The translations under genes and the position numbers were made by a program. The notes beneath the pieces are model-generated. The model did no database searches, was not told the origin of the DNA, and was given only the letters and a program-made list of their open reading frames with translations. Positions 1 through 6,936 of a stretch of 7,549 nt of DNA are shown in pieces (the stretch's first letter is position 1; each line of letters begins with the position of its first letter). Source of the stretch: Acidobacteriota bacterium (GTDB lineage: Bacteria > Acidobacteriota > UBA6911); contig JAFNAH010000203.1 of the NCBI GenBank assembly GCA_017860075.1, positions 1 to 7,549 of the forward strand, in the 5' to 3' direction.

Positions 1-4
1 TGGA

Positions 5-23
5 GAGTCGCAGACTGCGACTC
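5..23. repeat. Perfect 19-nt inverted repeat (9-bp arms, 1-nt centre)
   Basis: GAGTCGCAG at 5-13 is the exact reverse complement of CTGCGACTC at 15-23, with A14 at the centre. As RNA it would fold with 8 pairs and a 3-nt loop. No T-run follows, so it is not a standard rho-independent terminator. It could be an operator for a dimeric regulator, the end of an upstream repeat, or chance. Its position about 190 nt before the first gene fits a regulatory site but does not prove one. Confidence 0.4.
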
Positions 24-203
24 AAAGCTCCCGGGTAGTCTCGAATCGCGACTTTGGGACCAGAAGCTCGCCGCGGAGTCATTCTCTATCTGGATGAAGA
101 ACAGTCGCTTACGGGAGTGTCGTCCGGCCCCATGCAGGTGGCAATGAACTTGCCTATGCCACAAGGCTTATGCACATCAACGCAGGGAGTGTGTCGTCTC
201 TAT

Positions 204-209
204 GAAGGG
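204..209 (+). promoter_or_regulatory. Ribosome binding site for the FG-GAP/ASPIC gene
   Basis: GAAGGG lies 6 nt before the ATG at 216. It supports that start over the upstream in-frame ATG codons at 54, 132, 144 and 156. The start is also where a basic, then hydrophobic, signal peptide begins. Confidence 0.5.
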
Positions 210-215
210 TTCTCG

Positions 216-1967
216 ATGAAAAGAAGATACTGTGCGCTTCTCGTCCCTCTCTGCTCGTTCCTTCTGGCTCTGGGCCAGGAGGCCGTCAAACCGGTGTTTG
301 TTGACGTGACGAAGCAGGCCGGGATATCGTTCACGCACTGCCTGGGGGACGATGAGATCAACACGATCGTCGAGGCCACCGGGTCGGGTTGTGCGTTCCT
401 GGACTATGACGGCGACGGCTTCATGGATATCTATGCCGTCAACGGTTGCTATCTGGAGGGCGTGAACGACCCGGAGTCCCGCTTCAAGGGACAGCGCCTC
501 ACCGACCATCTATTCCGCAATCGCGGAAACGGCACGTTCGAAGATGTCACCGAAAAGGCGGGTGTGGGAGATCCCCGATACGGGATGGGTATCACAGTCG
601 GCGACTACGATAACGATGGTCGCCCGGATCTGTTCGTCACCAACTACGAGAGAAACACGCTCTATCACAACAACGGCGACGGAACGTTCACCGATGTGAC
701 GGAGAAGGCCGGCGTCGGCCGTTCGCTGTGGAGCGTCGGGGCTGCATGGCTGGATTACGACAAGGACGGCCTCCTGGACCTGTTTGTAGGCAACTACCTG
801 GAGTTTGACACCAAGTACCGGCTTTACTACGAGGCGGACGTCTACCCGGGCCCGCTCGCTTACCCGCCCCAGCCGTCATTCCTCTATCACAACAACGGGG
901 ACGGCACGTTCACCGAAGTGTCCGCAAAGACAGGAATCACGAAGAAGGGCAGGGCGATGGGAGTGCTCAGCTGCGACTACGACGATGACGGATGGCCTGA
1001 CATCTTCATCGCAAATGACGCCATGCAGAATTTCCTGTACCACAACAACGGCAACGGCACGTTTACCGAGGCGGGGCTGGAGAGCGGCGTAGCCTTTACG
1101 CAGAGCGGCAACAGCGCGGCCTCCATGGGAGGGGATTTCGGCGACTATGACCTGGACGGCCGTCTCGACCTGATGGTGCCCGACATGGCCTACAACGCCC
1201 TCTACCACAACCTGGGAAAGGGGCTGTTCGAGGACGTGTCGGCGACGATCGGGCTCGCCAGGGCCAGCGCCCAGTTCTGGTCCTGGGGAGGGGGCTTCTT
1301 CGATTACGACAATGACGGCTACCTGGACATCATGTACGCGAATGGCGATGGGCACAGGCTCTCGGAGGAATTGGAGCAGCTGCTCATGCGCAATTCCGAG
1401 GGGCCGGATGGAGACCGGATCTTCGTCGATGTGTCCCGATCCGCCGGCGAGTATTTTGACAGCCGGATGGTGGCACGTGGGCTCGCGTTTGCTGATTTCG
1501 ACAATGACGGGGATATCGATTTCTTCGTCCTGAATATCGATCAGCCGTCGATGCTGCTGCGGAACGACGGCGGAAACAGGAACAACTGGCTTCAGTTCAG
1601 ACTTGTGGGCACCAAAAGCAACAAGGACGCAATCGGCGCGCGCGTGACCGTAAAGGCAGGCACCTATTCGCTCGTCAGGGAGAAAATGTCGGCTACCAGC
1701 TACCTGTCGCAGAACGATCCCAGGCTGCACTTCGGCCTGGGCCAGCGCACCCTGGTCGACGAGGTTACGGTGCGAGGAGTCCGGCACGGGCTTCGTTTTC
1801 ACCCAGGTGCCCTACCGGGCGGAGTTGCATGGCAGCAAGCCCGCCGCTTTTCTTCTCAATCGTGCAGCCGGGAAGGGGAGCCGGATATGCATTCTGTCGG
1901 CCTCGCAGAGTCTGGCGGTATTGACACCGGAGTTCGCCGCCGCCTCGGATCCTTCGATTTCGTTTGA
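216..1967 (+). CDS. Secreted CRTAC1-like FG-GAP/VCBS repeat protein with ASPIC/UnbV domain, 3' end disrupted
   Basis: A predicted exported repeat protein of 583 codons from the ATG. The N-terminus (MKRRYC, then a hydrophobic run to about residue 20) is a signal peptide. Seven DxDxDG loops at about residues 63, 130, 180, 254, 310, 363 and 427 are followed by xD-hydrophobic motifs; they are calcium-type loops of FG-GAP/VCBS blades, as in integrin-alpha-like propellers. LYHNNGDGTF-type turns lie between blades. An ASPIC/UnbV domain (CRTAC1 family) begins near residue 457 with NNWLQFRLVGTKSN and runs through SYLSQNDPRLHFGLG to VDEVTVR at 520. The usual WPSG-type ending is missing. The last 63 codons (1776-1967) resemble nothing; they are the next gene read in the wrong frame, so the true C-terminus is lost. 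Such proteins are usually taken to be surface or adhesion/binding proteins, but their bacterial role is poorly known. The family call is firm; whether the product is functional is uncertain. Confidence 0.88.
   Translation: MKRRYCALLVPLCSFLLALGQEAVKPVFVDVTKQAGISFTHCLGDDEINTIVEATGSGCAFLDYDGDGFMDIYAVNGCYLEGVNDPESRFKGQRLTDHLFRNRGNGTFEDVTEKAGVGDPRYGMGITVGDYDNDGRPDLFVTNYERNTLYHNNGDGTFTDVTEKAGVGRSLWSVGAAWLDYDKDGLLDLFVGNYLEFDTKYRLYYEADVYPGPLAYPPQPSFLYHNNGDGTFTEVSAKTGITKKGRAMGVLSCDYDDDGWPDIFIANDAMQNFLYHNNGNGTFTEAGLESGVAFTQSGNSAASMGGDFGDYDLDGRLDLMVPDMAYNALYHNLGKGLFEDVSATIGLARASAQFWSWGGGFFDYDNDGYLDIMYANGDGHRLSEELEQLLMRNSEGPDGDRIFVDVSRSAGEYFDSRMVARGLAFADFDNDGDIDFFVLNIDQPSMLLRNDGGNRNNWLQFRLVGTKSNKDAIGARVTVKAGTYSLVREKMSATSYLSQNDPRLHFGLGQRTLVDEVTVRGVRHGLRFHPGALPGGVAWQQARRFSSQSCSREGEPDMHSVGLAESGGIDTGVRRRLGSFDFV
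660..1069 (+). repeat. Three dispersed 35-bp copies of the LYHNNGDGTF-encoding unit
   Basis: Copies at 660-694, 882-916 and 1035-1069 lie in the same codon phase and encode LYHNNGDGTFT or a close variant. The first two differ at only 2 of 35 positions, including conserved third codon positions; the third is more diverged. They are the inter-blade turns of the FG-GAP propeller. The nucleotide similarity points to recent blade duplication or gene conversion and offers sites for recombination or misassembly. Confidence 0.75.
1773..1807 (+). other. Probable deletion junction joining two genes out of frame
   Basis: Family resemblance to ASPIC/UnbV in frame 3 stops at the codon 1773-1775 (VDEVTVR). 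Resemblance to the hydrazine-synthase-alpha-like family begins in frame 1 at about 1789 (GFVFTQVPYRAEL). No room remains for the end of the first gene, an intergenic gap, a start codon and the signal peptide of the second gene. In frame 1 the nearest upstream stop is 1651-1653, and no ATG, GTG, TTG or CTG occurs between it and the GTG at 1807. A deletion, or an assembly join, is the simplest reading; a lone 1-nt frameshift would not remove both gene ends. Confidence 0.6.
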
Positions 1968-3237
1968 CGGCAAGCGCATCGTGTTCGCCGACGGCAAGCG
2001 CATCGTGTTCGCCGGCAGACGCACCCTGAAGGAAACCTGGAACGTCTGGGAGATGGATATCGACGGCGCCAACAAACGCCAGGTTACCAGGGATCTCGGG
2101 AACTGCCGCGAACCCGAGTATCTCGCCACGAGCTCGATCACACCGCCGGATTTTGCGGATCGTGTCCGCTGGGTTACCTTTGTCTCGGATGCGGCCGGTA
2201 TCTATCGGGAGGGAAGCACCGAGCCGGCCACATCTCTGTATGCTGTCAACACCGAGCCGATCCAGGGGCGCGGCACCGTCGCCTGGCGCACCACCTTCAA
2301 TCTCTCGAGCGACTTCTCGCCGACCGCGCTGCAGGACGGGCGGGTGCTGTTTACCAGCATGCAGCTCGCTGCGCGTTCTCCCGGTGCGGGCGAGCGTTAC
2401 TCTCTGCTGGCTGCGAACTGGGACGGGAGCGGCCTGAACATCTTTGCCGGTGATGCGGAGGGAGCGGCGTTCAAGACGATGGGGGTTGAAACGCCCGATC
2501 GTCACCTCGTGTTCATAGAATCGGAGAATCCGGCTGCTATGGGGGGGCAGCTGGCCCGTGTCTCCTTTCGCCGGCCGCTCCGAAGTTACGAGCCGCTGTC
2601 GAGGGGCGAAGGCTACTACCTTTCTCCACGTCCGCTCGCAGATGGAAGAGTGGTTGTCTCGTATACCCGGGGCAGGGAGAGCTACGGCCTGTACTACTTC
2701 GATGCGGGGAAGGGCGGCGCCGGCGCAAGAGTCTATGACGATCCCCAATGGGACGACCTGGACGCCCAGGCCGTGGAGCCCCGACCGGAACCCACAGGGT
2801 TGATCAGCTCGGTTGTCGAGAAGCTCAACTGGGGTGATCTGCACTGCATCAGCGTCTACGACTCTGATCGGCCGGAGATGGCCCGGGTCAAGAAGGGGGA
2901 TGTAAAGCAGGTCCGGCTGGTGACCGGCAACCCGGCCCCATTCGTTGGCCGGCCTCCAAAGACGCCACCCGAGATCCGCAAGAGCGTCTTGGGCGTGGTA
3001 CCGGTTGAACCGGACGGCTCATTCTTTGTCCGTCTGCCCGGAGACACCCCCTTCTACATGGAGTTGCTGGACGGCCAGGGTAAGGTCCTGGAGAGCATGC
3101 CACGCTGGATTTGGGTTCGACGGGGAACCAGCCGGGGTTGCATCGGATGTCATGAAAACAAGGAACTGGCGCCTGAAAACCGGGTCAGCGATGCGGTAAG
3201 GCGCGGCGAGCCGCACGACATCCGCAGTTCCAGGTAG
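1807..3237 (+). CDS. Hydrazine synthase alpha-subunit-like c-type haem protein, 5'-truncated
   Basis: 476 codons from a GTG that has no Shine-Dalgarno site before it. The N-terminal half has TolB-like propeller features: PEFAAASDPSISFDGKRI near residues 41-58, then WNVWEMDIDGANKRQVTRDL and GNCREPEYL at about 78-106. The middle (about 328-355) has GLISSVVEKLNWGDLHCISV followed by YDSD. The C-terminal part has VEPDGSFFVRLPGDTPFYME and a single haem c site CIGCH at 445-449. This order matches proteins annotated from the hydrazine synthase alpha-subunit middle domain, common outside anammox bacteria. Here it should not be read as hydrazine synthase: anammox HzsA carries two haems and works with beta and gamma partners, none of which is seen. 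A haem c protein must be exported, yet this ORF has no signal peptide and family-like sequence extends upstream of the only start, so the 5' end is missing. The protein ends only 27 residues after the haem site, possibly also short. It overlaps the previous ORF by 161 nt. It may be a pseudogene; what it acts on is unknown. Confidence 0.75.
   Translation: MPYRAELHGSKPAAFLLNRAAGKGSRICILSASQSLAVLTPEFAAASDPSISFDGKRIVFADGKRIVFAGRRTLKETWNVWEMDIDGANKRQVTRDLGNCREPEYLATSSITPPDFADRVRWVTFVSDAAGIYREGSTEPATSLYAVNTEPIQGRGTVAWRTTFNLSSDFSPTALQDGRVLFTSMQLAARSPGAGERYSLLAANWDGSGLNIFAGDAEGAAFKTMGVETPDRHLVFIESENPAAMGGQLARVSFRRPLRSYEPLSRGEGYYLSPRPLADGRVVVSYTRGRESYGLYYFDAGKGGAGARVYDDPQWDDLDAQAVEPRPEPTGLISSVVEKLNWGDLHCISVYDSDRPEMARVKKGDVKQVRLVTGNPAPFVGRPPKTPPEIRKSVLGVVPVEPDGSFFVRLPGDTPFYMELLDGQGKVLESMPRWIWVRRGTSRGCIGCHENKELAPENRVSDAVRRGEPHDIRSSR
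1966..2013 (+). repeat. Exact 24-bp tandem duplication inside the HzsA-like gene
   Basis: Positions 1966-1989 and 1990-2013 are identical and adjacent, in frame, each encoding DGKRIVFA. Relatives as I know them carry this SFDGKRI-hydrophobic-FAG segment once, so one copy looks like a recent insertion of eight residues in a propeller strand. The absence of any third-position difference supports replication slippage or an assembly duplication. Confidence 0.9.
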
Positions 3238-3276
3238 GGTTGATACCCGCAGCACTCAGGTATTGTCGAAATCGGC

Positions 3277-3283
3277 GGGGAGG
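3277..3283 (+). promoter_or_regulatory. Ribosome binding site for the hexahaem gene
   Basis: GGGGAGG sits 5 nt before a GTG at 3289 and only 2 nt before the TTG at 3286. The spacing favours GTG 3289 as the start. A later in-frame ATG at 3322 lacks a comparable site and would remove the arginines of the signal peptide. Confidence 0.6.
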
Positions 3284-3288
3284 TATTG

Positions 3289-5841
3289 GTGATTCTCAGT
3301 TTCAGCAGGACTCGGATCCGGATGCTCCTGTTCGCGCTGACCGGATTGATTGCTCTGATCGCCCTTGGGAGTCCGGACGGACCCGGTCCCACTTACTTGA
3401 AAGACGGCAGCAAGAAGACTTCGTACGCGGCTCCCGAAGACAGCCTGTACAAGTCGCCTGTTCACCTCCTGCTCTCGAGAGACGGGCAGCGGCTCTTCGT
3501 TGCGTGCGAGAACACGAATGAAGTCCTCCTTGTCGACACGGCCGAAGGGAAGGTGTCCGGGAGTGTGAAAGTGGGATCATATCCCTTCGGTCTTGCCCTC
3601 AGCCCCGACGAGAGCAGACTCTATGTGAGCAACAGGCGGGATCGGACCGTATCGGTGGTTGATATCGCGAAGCTGGCTGTACTGCAGACAATCCCTGTTG
3701 GCGACGACCCGCACGGACTGGTGACCGATGCCGCAGGTGAGTTCCTCTATGTGGCCAACCTCTACACGGATGACCTCTCTGTCATCGACACAAGGAACTT
3801 CAAAGAGGTGAAGCGTCTCGAGTCCGGGCGCACACCGTTTGAGGTCGCACTGGCACCGGACGGGAAGTACCTCTATGTTTCCAACCAGCTTTCCATGCCG
3901 GTGCCGCAGCGGACGCCGCCGGTTCTCGAGTTGACGGTCGTCGATACGAAGCGGCAGGTGGTCGTCGGGCGACGGAACCTGTTCTCCACCGTCATCGGGC
4001 AGCACCTGGCGGTTTCGCCCGACAACCGTTTCGTGGTCGTCGCTCTTGAATTGCCCAAGAACCTCCTGCCGGAGACCCAGGTCTACCAGGGCTGGATGGT
4101 TACACACGGTTTCGCTGTTGCAGAAGTCGGGCGTGAGGGGAGGATCGCTTATTTCCTGCTGGATGAGCCCAACCTTTATTACGCCGATCCCTACGGCGTC
4201 GTGTTCTCGCCTGATGGCAGGCGCCTCTACGTGTCTTCCAGCGGCGTTGACACGGTAACGGTGATCGACACCTCACGATTGTACAAGTTGCTGGACCTGC
4301 AGGGCGGCAAGATCGGCCTGTCGGATGCTGCCATCGCCACCAACGCGCGAAATCTCGGAGTCAGCTCCGAATACGTCCTTGCGCGGATCCCCACGCAGCA
4401 GAATCCCAAGGACCTTGCGATTTCTCCCGACGGCAGCCGCTTGTACGTTGCGAACCGGCTCGCCGATACGGTTCAGGTGGTCGACACCTCGACGAACCAG
4501 ACGACCGGATTCATCGGCCTCGGCGGGCCTGAATCGGTGACGGAGCTGCGACGGGGAGAGAGGCTGTTCAACTACAGCAGCATCAGCTTCCAGAAGCAGC
4601 TCAGCTGCAACACCTGCCACCCCGAATACCATCTGGACGGGCTGCAGTACGACATCGTGGCGCCGGAGGAGGGAATCGGCCGCGTGCTGCTGGATAACCG
4701 CACGATGCGGGGCATTGCGGCGACCGGCCCCTACAAATGGACCGGCAAGAATCCTTCGATCGCGCGCCAGGACGGGCCCCGCGCGGCCCAGCTGTTTTTC
4801 CGGTCCCATGGGTTTCAGGCCGACGACCTGCGTGCGGCAGTCAAGTTCATCGAGTCCATCCCGCTGCCTCCCAACCGTTACCTCGAGCCGGGCCGGCGGA
4901 TGAACGAATTTCAGCGTCGCGGCAGGACCTATTTCGAGAGGGCGTACACCAGGGATGGCCGCTATATTCCCGTGGCGAATCGCTGCGTCACATGCCACCC
5001 CTCGCCCTACTTTACCGATCAGCAGCTGCACGATATCGGGAGCCAGACGAATATCGATGATACGGGTGAGTTCGACACACCGCAGATCGGGGACGTGCAG
5101 GAGACCGCTCCCTTCCTGCACGACGGTCGCTGCTACACGCTCGAAGAGATCTGGACCGTCTATAACCCGTACGATACCCACGGCGTCACCAACGACATGG
5201 CCAAGGAGAATCTGAACGACCTGATCGAGTACATCAAGACGCTCCGGATCGGCGAACCCCTCCCGTACAAGGACCTGTTCACTTCACTGTTTGCGAAGTC
5301 GAAAGGTTCCCCTTTCAGGCTGCGCATCGGAGACGTTTCATCCAACACGACGCCTGCGGCCCGTTACGTAGGCAACGAGGTATGCGGCACCTGCCACACC
5401 CGGGAGTACAAGGAGTGGCTCGGGACGAAGCACGCACGCACCTGGGTGATGCTCGGGATGGCCGACAAGGCAGGCAAGGTGGCGACCGGCTTCAAGATGA
5501 CCGAACAGCCGCAACAAAGCGCCGTCTGCCTGGAGTGCCATGGTACTGCTGCGGGCGTTCCCGCTTCGTACCGCGCCGACACGTTCCACGTGGAGGAAGG
5601 GGTCCAGTGCGAACGTTGCCACGGCCCGGGCGAAAAGTACGCGACGGAAGAGGTCATGAAGGACAGGGAAAAGGCGATGTCACTGGGATTGATCGTGCCG
5701 ACCAGGGATGTCTGCATGGGCTGTCACGCCCCCAAGCCTTCGCATGCGTTCATGCTCAGGAAGCCCTTCGATTTCGATTCGGCATATAGCAGAATTAAAC
5801 ACACACACGGAGCGAACAACCCGAATGCCTATGGGATGTAG
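3289..5841 (+). CDS. Hexahaem fusion: YVTN beta-propeller, MauG/CcpA-like dihaem domain and cytochrome c554-like tetrahaem domain
   Basis: 850 codons from GTG. Residues 1-27 have arginines and then a hydrophobic stretch (LLFALTGLIALIALG): a signal peptide or N-terminal anchor. YVTN propeller strands (LYVSN/LYVAN with VDT or IDT partners) begin near residues 69, 111, 153 and 195, exactly 42 apart, then near 248, 313 and 385. A MauG/dihaem cytochrome c peroxidase-like domain follows, with haem sites CNTCH at 440 and CVTCH at 566, the family phrase PYFTDQQLHDIG after the second, and APFLHDGRCYTLEE near 607-620. From about 692 (YVGNEVCGTCH) a cytochrome c554-type domain has CGTCH 699, CLECH 747, CERCH 774 (then GPGEKY) and CMGCH 809. 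The protein should be periplasmic and move electrons or oxidise a substrate; the substrate is unknown. It starts 51 nt after the HzsA-like gene and lies 42 nt before the next start. I see no frameshift. Individual domain calls are strong; the joint activity is inferred. Confidence 0.88.
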   Translation: MILSFSRTRIRMLLFALTGLIALIALGSPDGPGPTYLKDGSKKTSYAAPEDSLYKSPVHLLLSRDGQRLFVACENTNEVLLVDTAEGKVSGSVKVGSYPFGLALSPDESRLYVSNRRDRTVSVVDIAKLAVLQTIPVGDDPHGLVTDAAGEFLYVANLYTDDLSVIDTRNFKEVKRLESGRTPFEVALAPDGKYLYVSNQLSMPVPQRTPPVLELTVVDTKRQVVVGRRNLFSTVIGQHLAVSPDNRFVVVALELPKNLLPETQVYQGWMVTHGFAVAEVGREGRIAYFLLDEPNLYYADPYGVVFSPDGRRLYVSSSGVDTVTVIDTSRLYKLLDLQGGKIGLSDAAIATNARNLGVSSEYVLARIPTQQNPKDLAISPDGSRLYVANRLADTVQVVDTSTNQTTGFIGLGGPESVTELRRGERLFNYSSISFQKQLSCNTCHPEYHLDGLQYDIVAPEEGIGRVLLDNRTMRGIAATGPYKWTGKNPSIARQDGPRAAQLFFRSHGFQADDLRAAVKFIESIPLPPNRYLEPGRRMNEFQRRGRTYFERAYTRDGRYIPVANRCVTCHPSPYFTDQQLHDIGSQTNIDDTGEFDTPQIGDVQETAPFLHDGRCYTLEEIWTVYNPYDTHGVTNDMAKENLNDLIEYIKTLRIGEPLPYKDLFTSLFAKSKGSPFRLRIGDVSSNTTPAARYVGNEVCGTCHTREYKEWLGTKHARTWVMLGMADKAGKVATGFKMTEQPQQSAVCLECHGTAAGVPASYRADTFHVEEGVQCERCHGPGEKYATEEVMKDREKAMSLGLIVPTRDVCMGCHAPKPSHAFMLRKPFDFDSAYSRIKHTHGANNPNAYGM

Positions 5842-5871
5842 GGGGTGTTCTCCCTCCCGAATTACCCTTAT

Positions 5872-5875
5872 GGAG
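5872..5875 (+). promoter_or_regulatory. Ribosome binding site for the sensor-type propeller gene
   Basis: GGAG lies 8 nt before the ATG at 5884. This spacing, and the signal peptide starting at that ATG, favour 5884 over the in-frame GTG at 5845, which would add 13 uncharged residues in front. Confidence 0.6.
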
Positions 5876-5883
5876 CCATCGCG

Positions 5884-6936
5884 ATGAAAAATGTTTTGCG
5901 TCCGGCGCTTGCGCTGGCGGCTCTGATCTGCGTTTCCGCCCCTTCAGGCAGGGCGGCCGGGGATGACGTGACGCCGCGAGTCTATACGCACTGGGAATCT
6001 TTTCACAAAGAGGACGGGCTGCCGGGAGACAAGGTCTTTTGCGTGGCAGTCGACGGCGATCGCGTGTGGGCGGGTACGGACAACGGCCTCGGCCTCTATG
6101 AAGACGGCAAGTGGAGGTCGTACGGAGTCAAAGACGGGCTCTCTTACCCGGTGGTTCTGAGCCTTGCATTAGACCCTGCGAGCGGCGATCTTTGGGCAGG
6201 CACGATGAAGGGACTCAGCCGCTATTCGGCAGGGCGCTGGGAGGCGTTTACTCAGCTCAACAGCGGGCTGCCGAATGACGTGGTGTTCGGAGTGGCGGTC
6301 GAGAACCAGAACGTCTGGGTAGCCACGACCGCCGGTACCGGGCGCTTCCGGGTCCGCGACAAGAAATGGGACGTATGGACGCCTGCGAATTCACCGCAGC
6401 ACGAGCCCTGGGGCTATTTCGTCACCTACGCCGACGGGCGGGTATATGCGGCCCTCTGGGGCGGGATCCACGTCATCACCACGAGTGTCAGCTATGTGGA
6501 CAAGATCCTCTGGGTCTCGACTTACTTCGGCATGAGCCGATACGACGGCAGGAACTGGCGCGGGTACCTCGACAGCGACTCGGGGTTGGCCAGCAATTTC
6601 ATCAACATGGTCAAAGCCAAAGGTCCGGTCGCCTATGCCTGCACCGATAAGGGTTTGAGTTCGGTCAACGGCCTCTCCAACCGCTGGGTGACCTACGCGC
6701 CTTCCGACCCTGCCTGGAAACACGGCAACGCCGCGCCGAAGGGCCCGGTAGAGGGAACGATGGGCTGGGAGGCGCGGATTTACGACGACGCGAAGCTCCT
6801 GGAAACGGTCAAGCTCGAACACGGTCTCGCGAACAACCATATCAATGGTGTCGATTTCCAGGGCGAGGACATCTGGGTCGCCACTTCCAAGGGCGTCAGC
6901 CATGGAATCTGGAAGGAGGGTAAGGCAGGTGAATAA
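5884..6936 (+). CDS. Secreted beta-propeller protein, two-component-regulator-propeller type (stand-alone)
   Basis: 350 codons. A signal peptide (MKNVLRPALALAALICVSAP, cleavage probably near GRAA at 22-25) is followed by propeller blades. Blade cores are VWAGT 61, LWAGT 103, VWVAT 144, VYAAL 187, LWVST 209, AYACT 250 and IWVAT 330, typically followed by GLxxY..G.W and a DGL/SGL turn. This matches the ligand-binding propeller found at the N-terminus of hybrid two-component sensors, but no membrane segment, kinase or DNA-binding domain follows, so it is a free periplasmic scaffold or binding protein. Spacing between cores is 41-43 residues except 22 between VYAAL and LWVST, where the WxxY half of a blade seems absent, and 80 at the end, where one blade is degenerate. 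It lies between the cytochrome and the binding-protein genes and overlaps the latter by 8 nt. The fold is confident; the function is unknown. Confidence 0.8.
   Translation: MKNVLRPALALAALICVSAPSGRAAGDDVTPRVYTHWESFHKEDGLPGDKVFCVAVDGDRVWAGTDNGLGLYEDGKWRSYGVKDGLSYPVVLSLALDPASGDLWAGTMKGLSRYSAGRWEAFTQLNSGLPNDVVFGVAVENQNVWVATTAGTGRFRVRDKKWDVWTPANSPQHEPWGYFVTYADGRVYAALWGGIHVITTSVSYVDKILWVSTYFGMSRYDGRNWRGYLDSDSGLASNFINMVKAKGPVAYACTDKGLSSVNGLSNRWVTYAPSDPAWKHGNAAPKGPVEGTMGWEARIYDDAKLLETVKLEHGLANNHINGVDFQGEDIWVATSKGVSHGIWKEGKAGE
6913..6919 (+). promoter_or_regulatory. Ribosome binding site inside the end of the propeller gene
   Basis: AAGGAGG lies 9 nt before the GTG at 6929 and within the last codons of the preceding gene. 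It fixes the GTG start of the binding protein and suggests translational coupling. Confidence 0.75.

Larger units (their letters stand above)
1..215. other. Upstream region with no supportable gene
   Basis: This stretch lies before the first credible start codon. The frame of the first gene stays open back to an ATG at 54, but the 54 residues this would add have no signal peptide or family resemblance and would bury the real signal peptide, so I treat them as untranslated. Frame 1 is also open from the window edge to a stop near 147, but I recognise nothing in that peptide. I found no convincing -35/-10 pair; TTGCCT at 150-155 has no well-spaced -10 partner. The operon promoter may lie here or further upstream. 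Confidence 0.5.

Noticed and set aside
54..215. In-frame extension of gene 1 to the ATG at 54
   Set aside because: It would place 54 unrecognisable residues before a clear signal peptide, whereas the ATG at 216 has a nearby GAAGGG and a proper n-region.
202..219. Five-codon mini-ORF (MKGSR) whose stop overlaps the ATG of gene 1
   Set aside because: It is too short to distinguish from chance and shows no leader-peptide features such as runs of regulatory codons.
876..1802. Long minus-strand ORF opposite the FG-GAP gene
   Set aside because: It is a shadow of the repeated GAC/GGC-rich codons on the + strand. The + strand has clear domains and a signal peptide; the minus product resembles nothing.
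1773..1807. Programmed ribosomal frameshift joining genes 1 and 2
   Set aside because: I see no slippery heptamer or downstream stem at the switch, and the missing ends of both proteins are better explained by a deletion.
1765..2844. Long minus-strand ORF opposite the HzsA-like gene
   Set aside because: It is a mirror of a GC-rich + strand gene with recognisable family motifs, and it has no domain or signal peptide of its own.
1807..3237. Reading gene 2 as evidence of anammox metabolism
   Set aside because: Only a family-level resemblance is present, with one haem and no partner subunits, so the anammox role is not supported.
4273..5181. Minus-strand ORF of 302 codons opposite the hexahaem gene
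   Set aside because: The + strand carries haem motifs and family phrases throughout this interval; the minus product is a shadow.
5841..5860. G-run/C-run pair after the hexahaem stop as a terminator
   Set aside because: The pairing is imperfect and short with no T-run, and the next gene begins only 42 nt after the stop, consistent with one operon.
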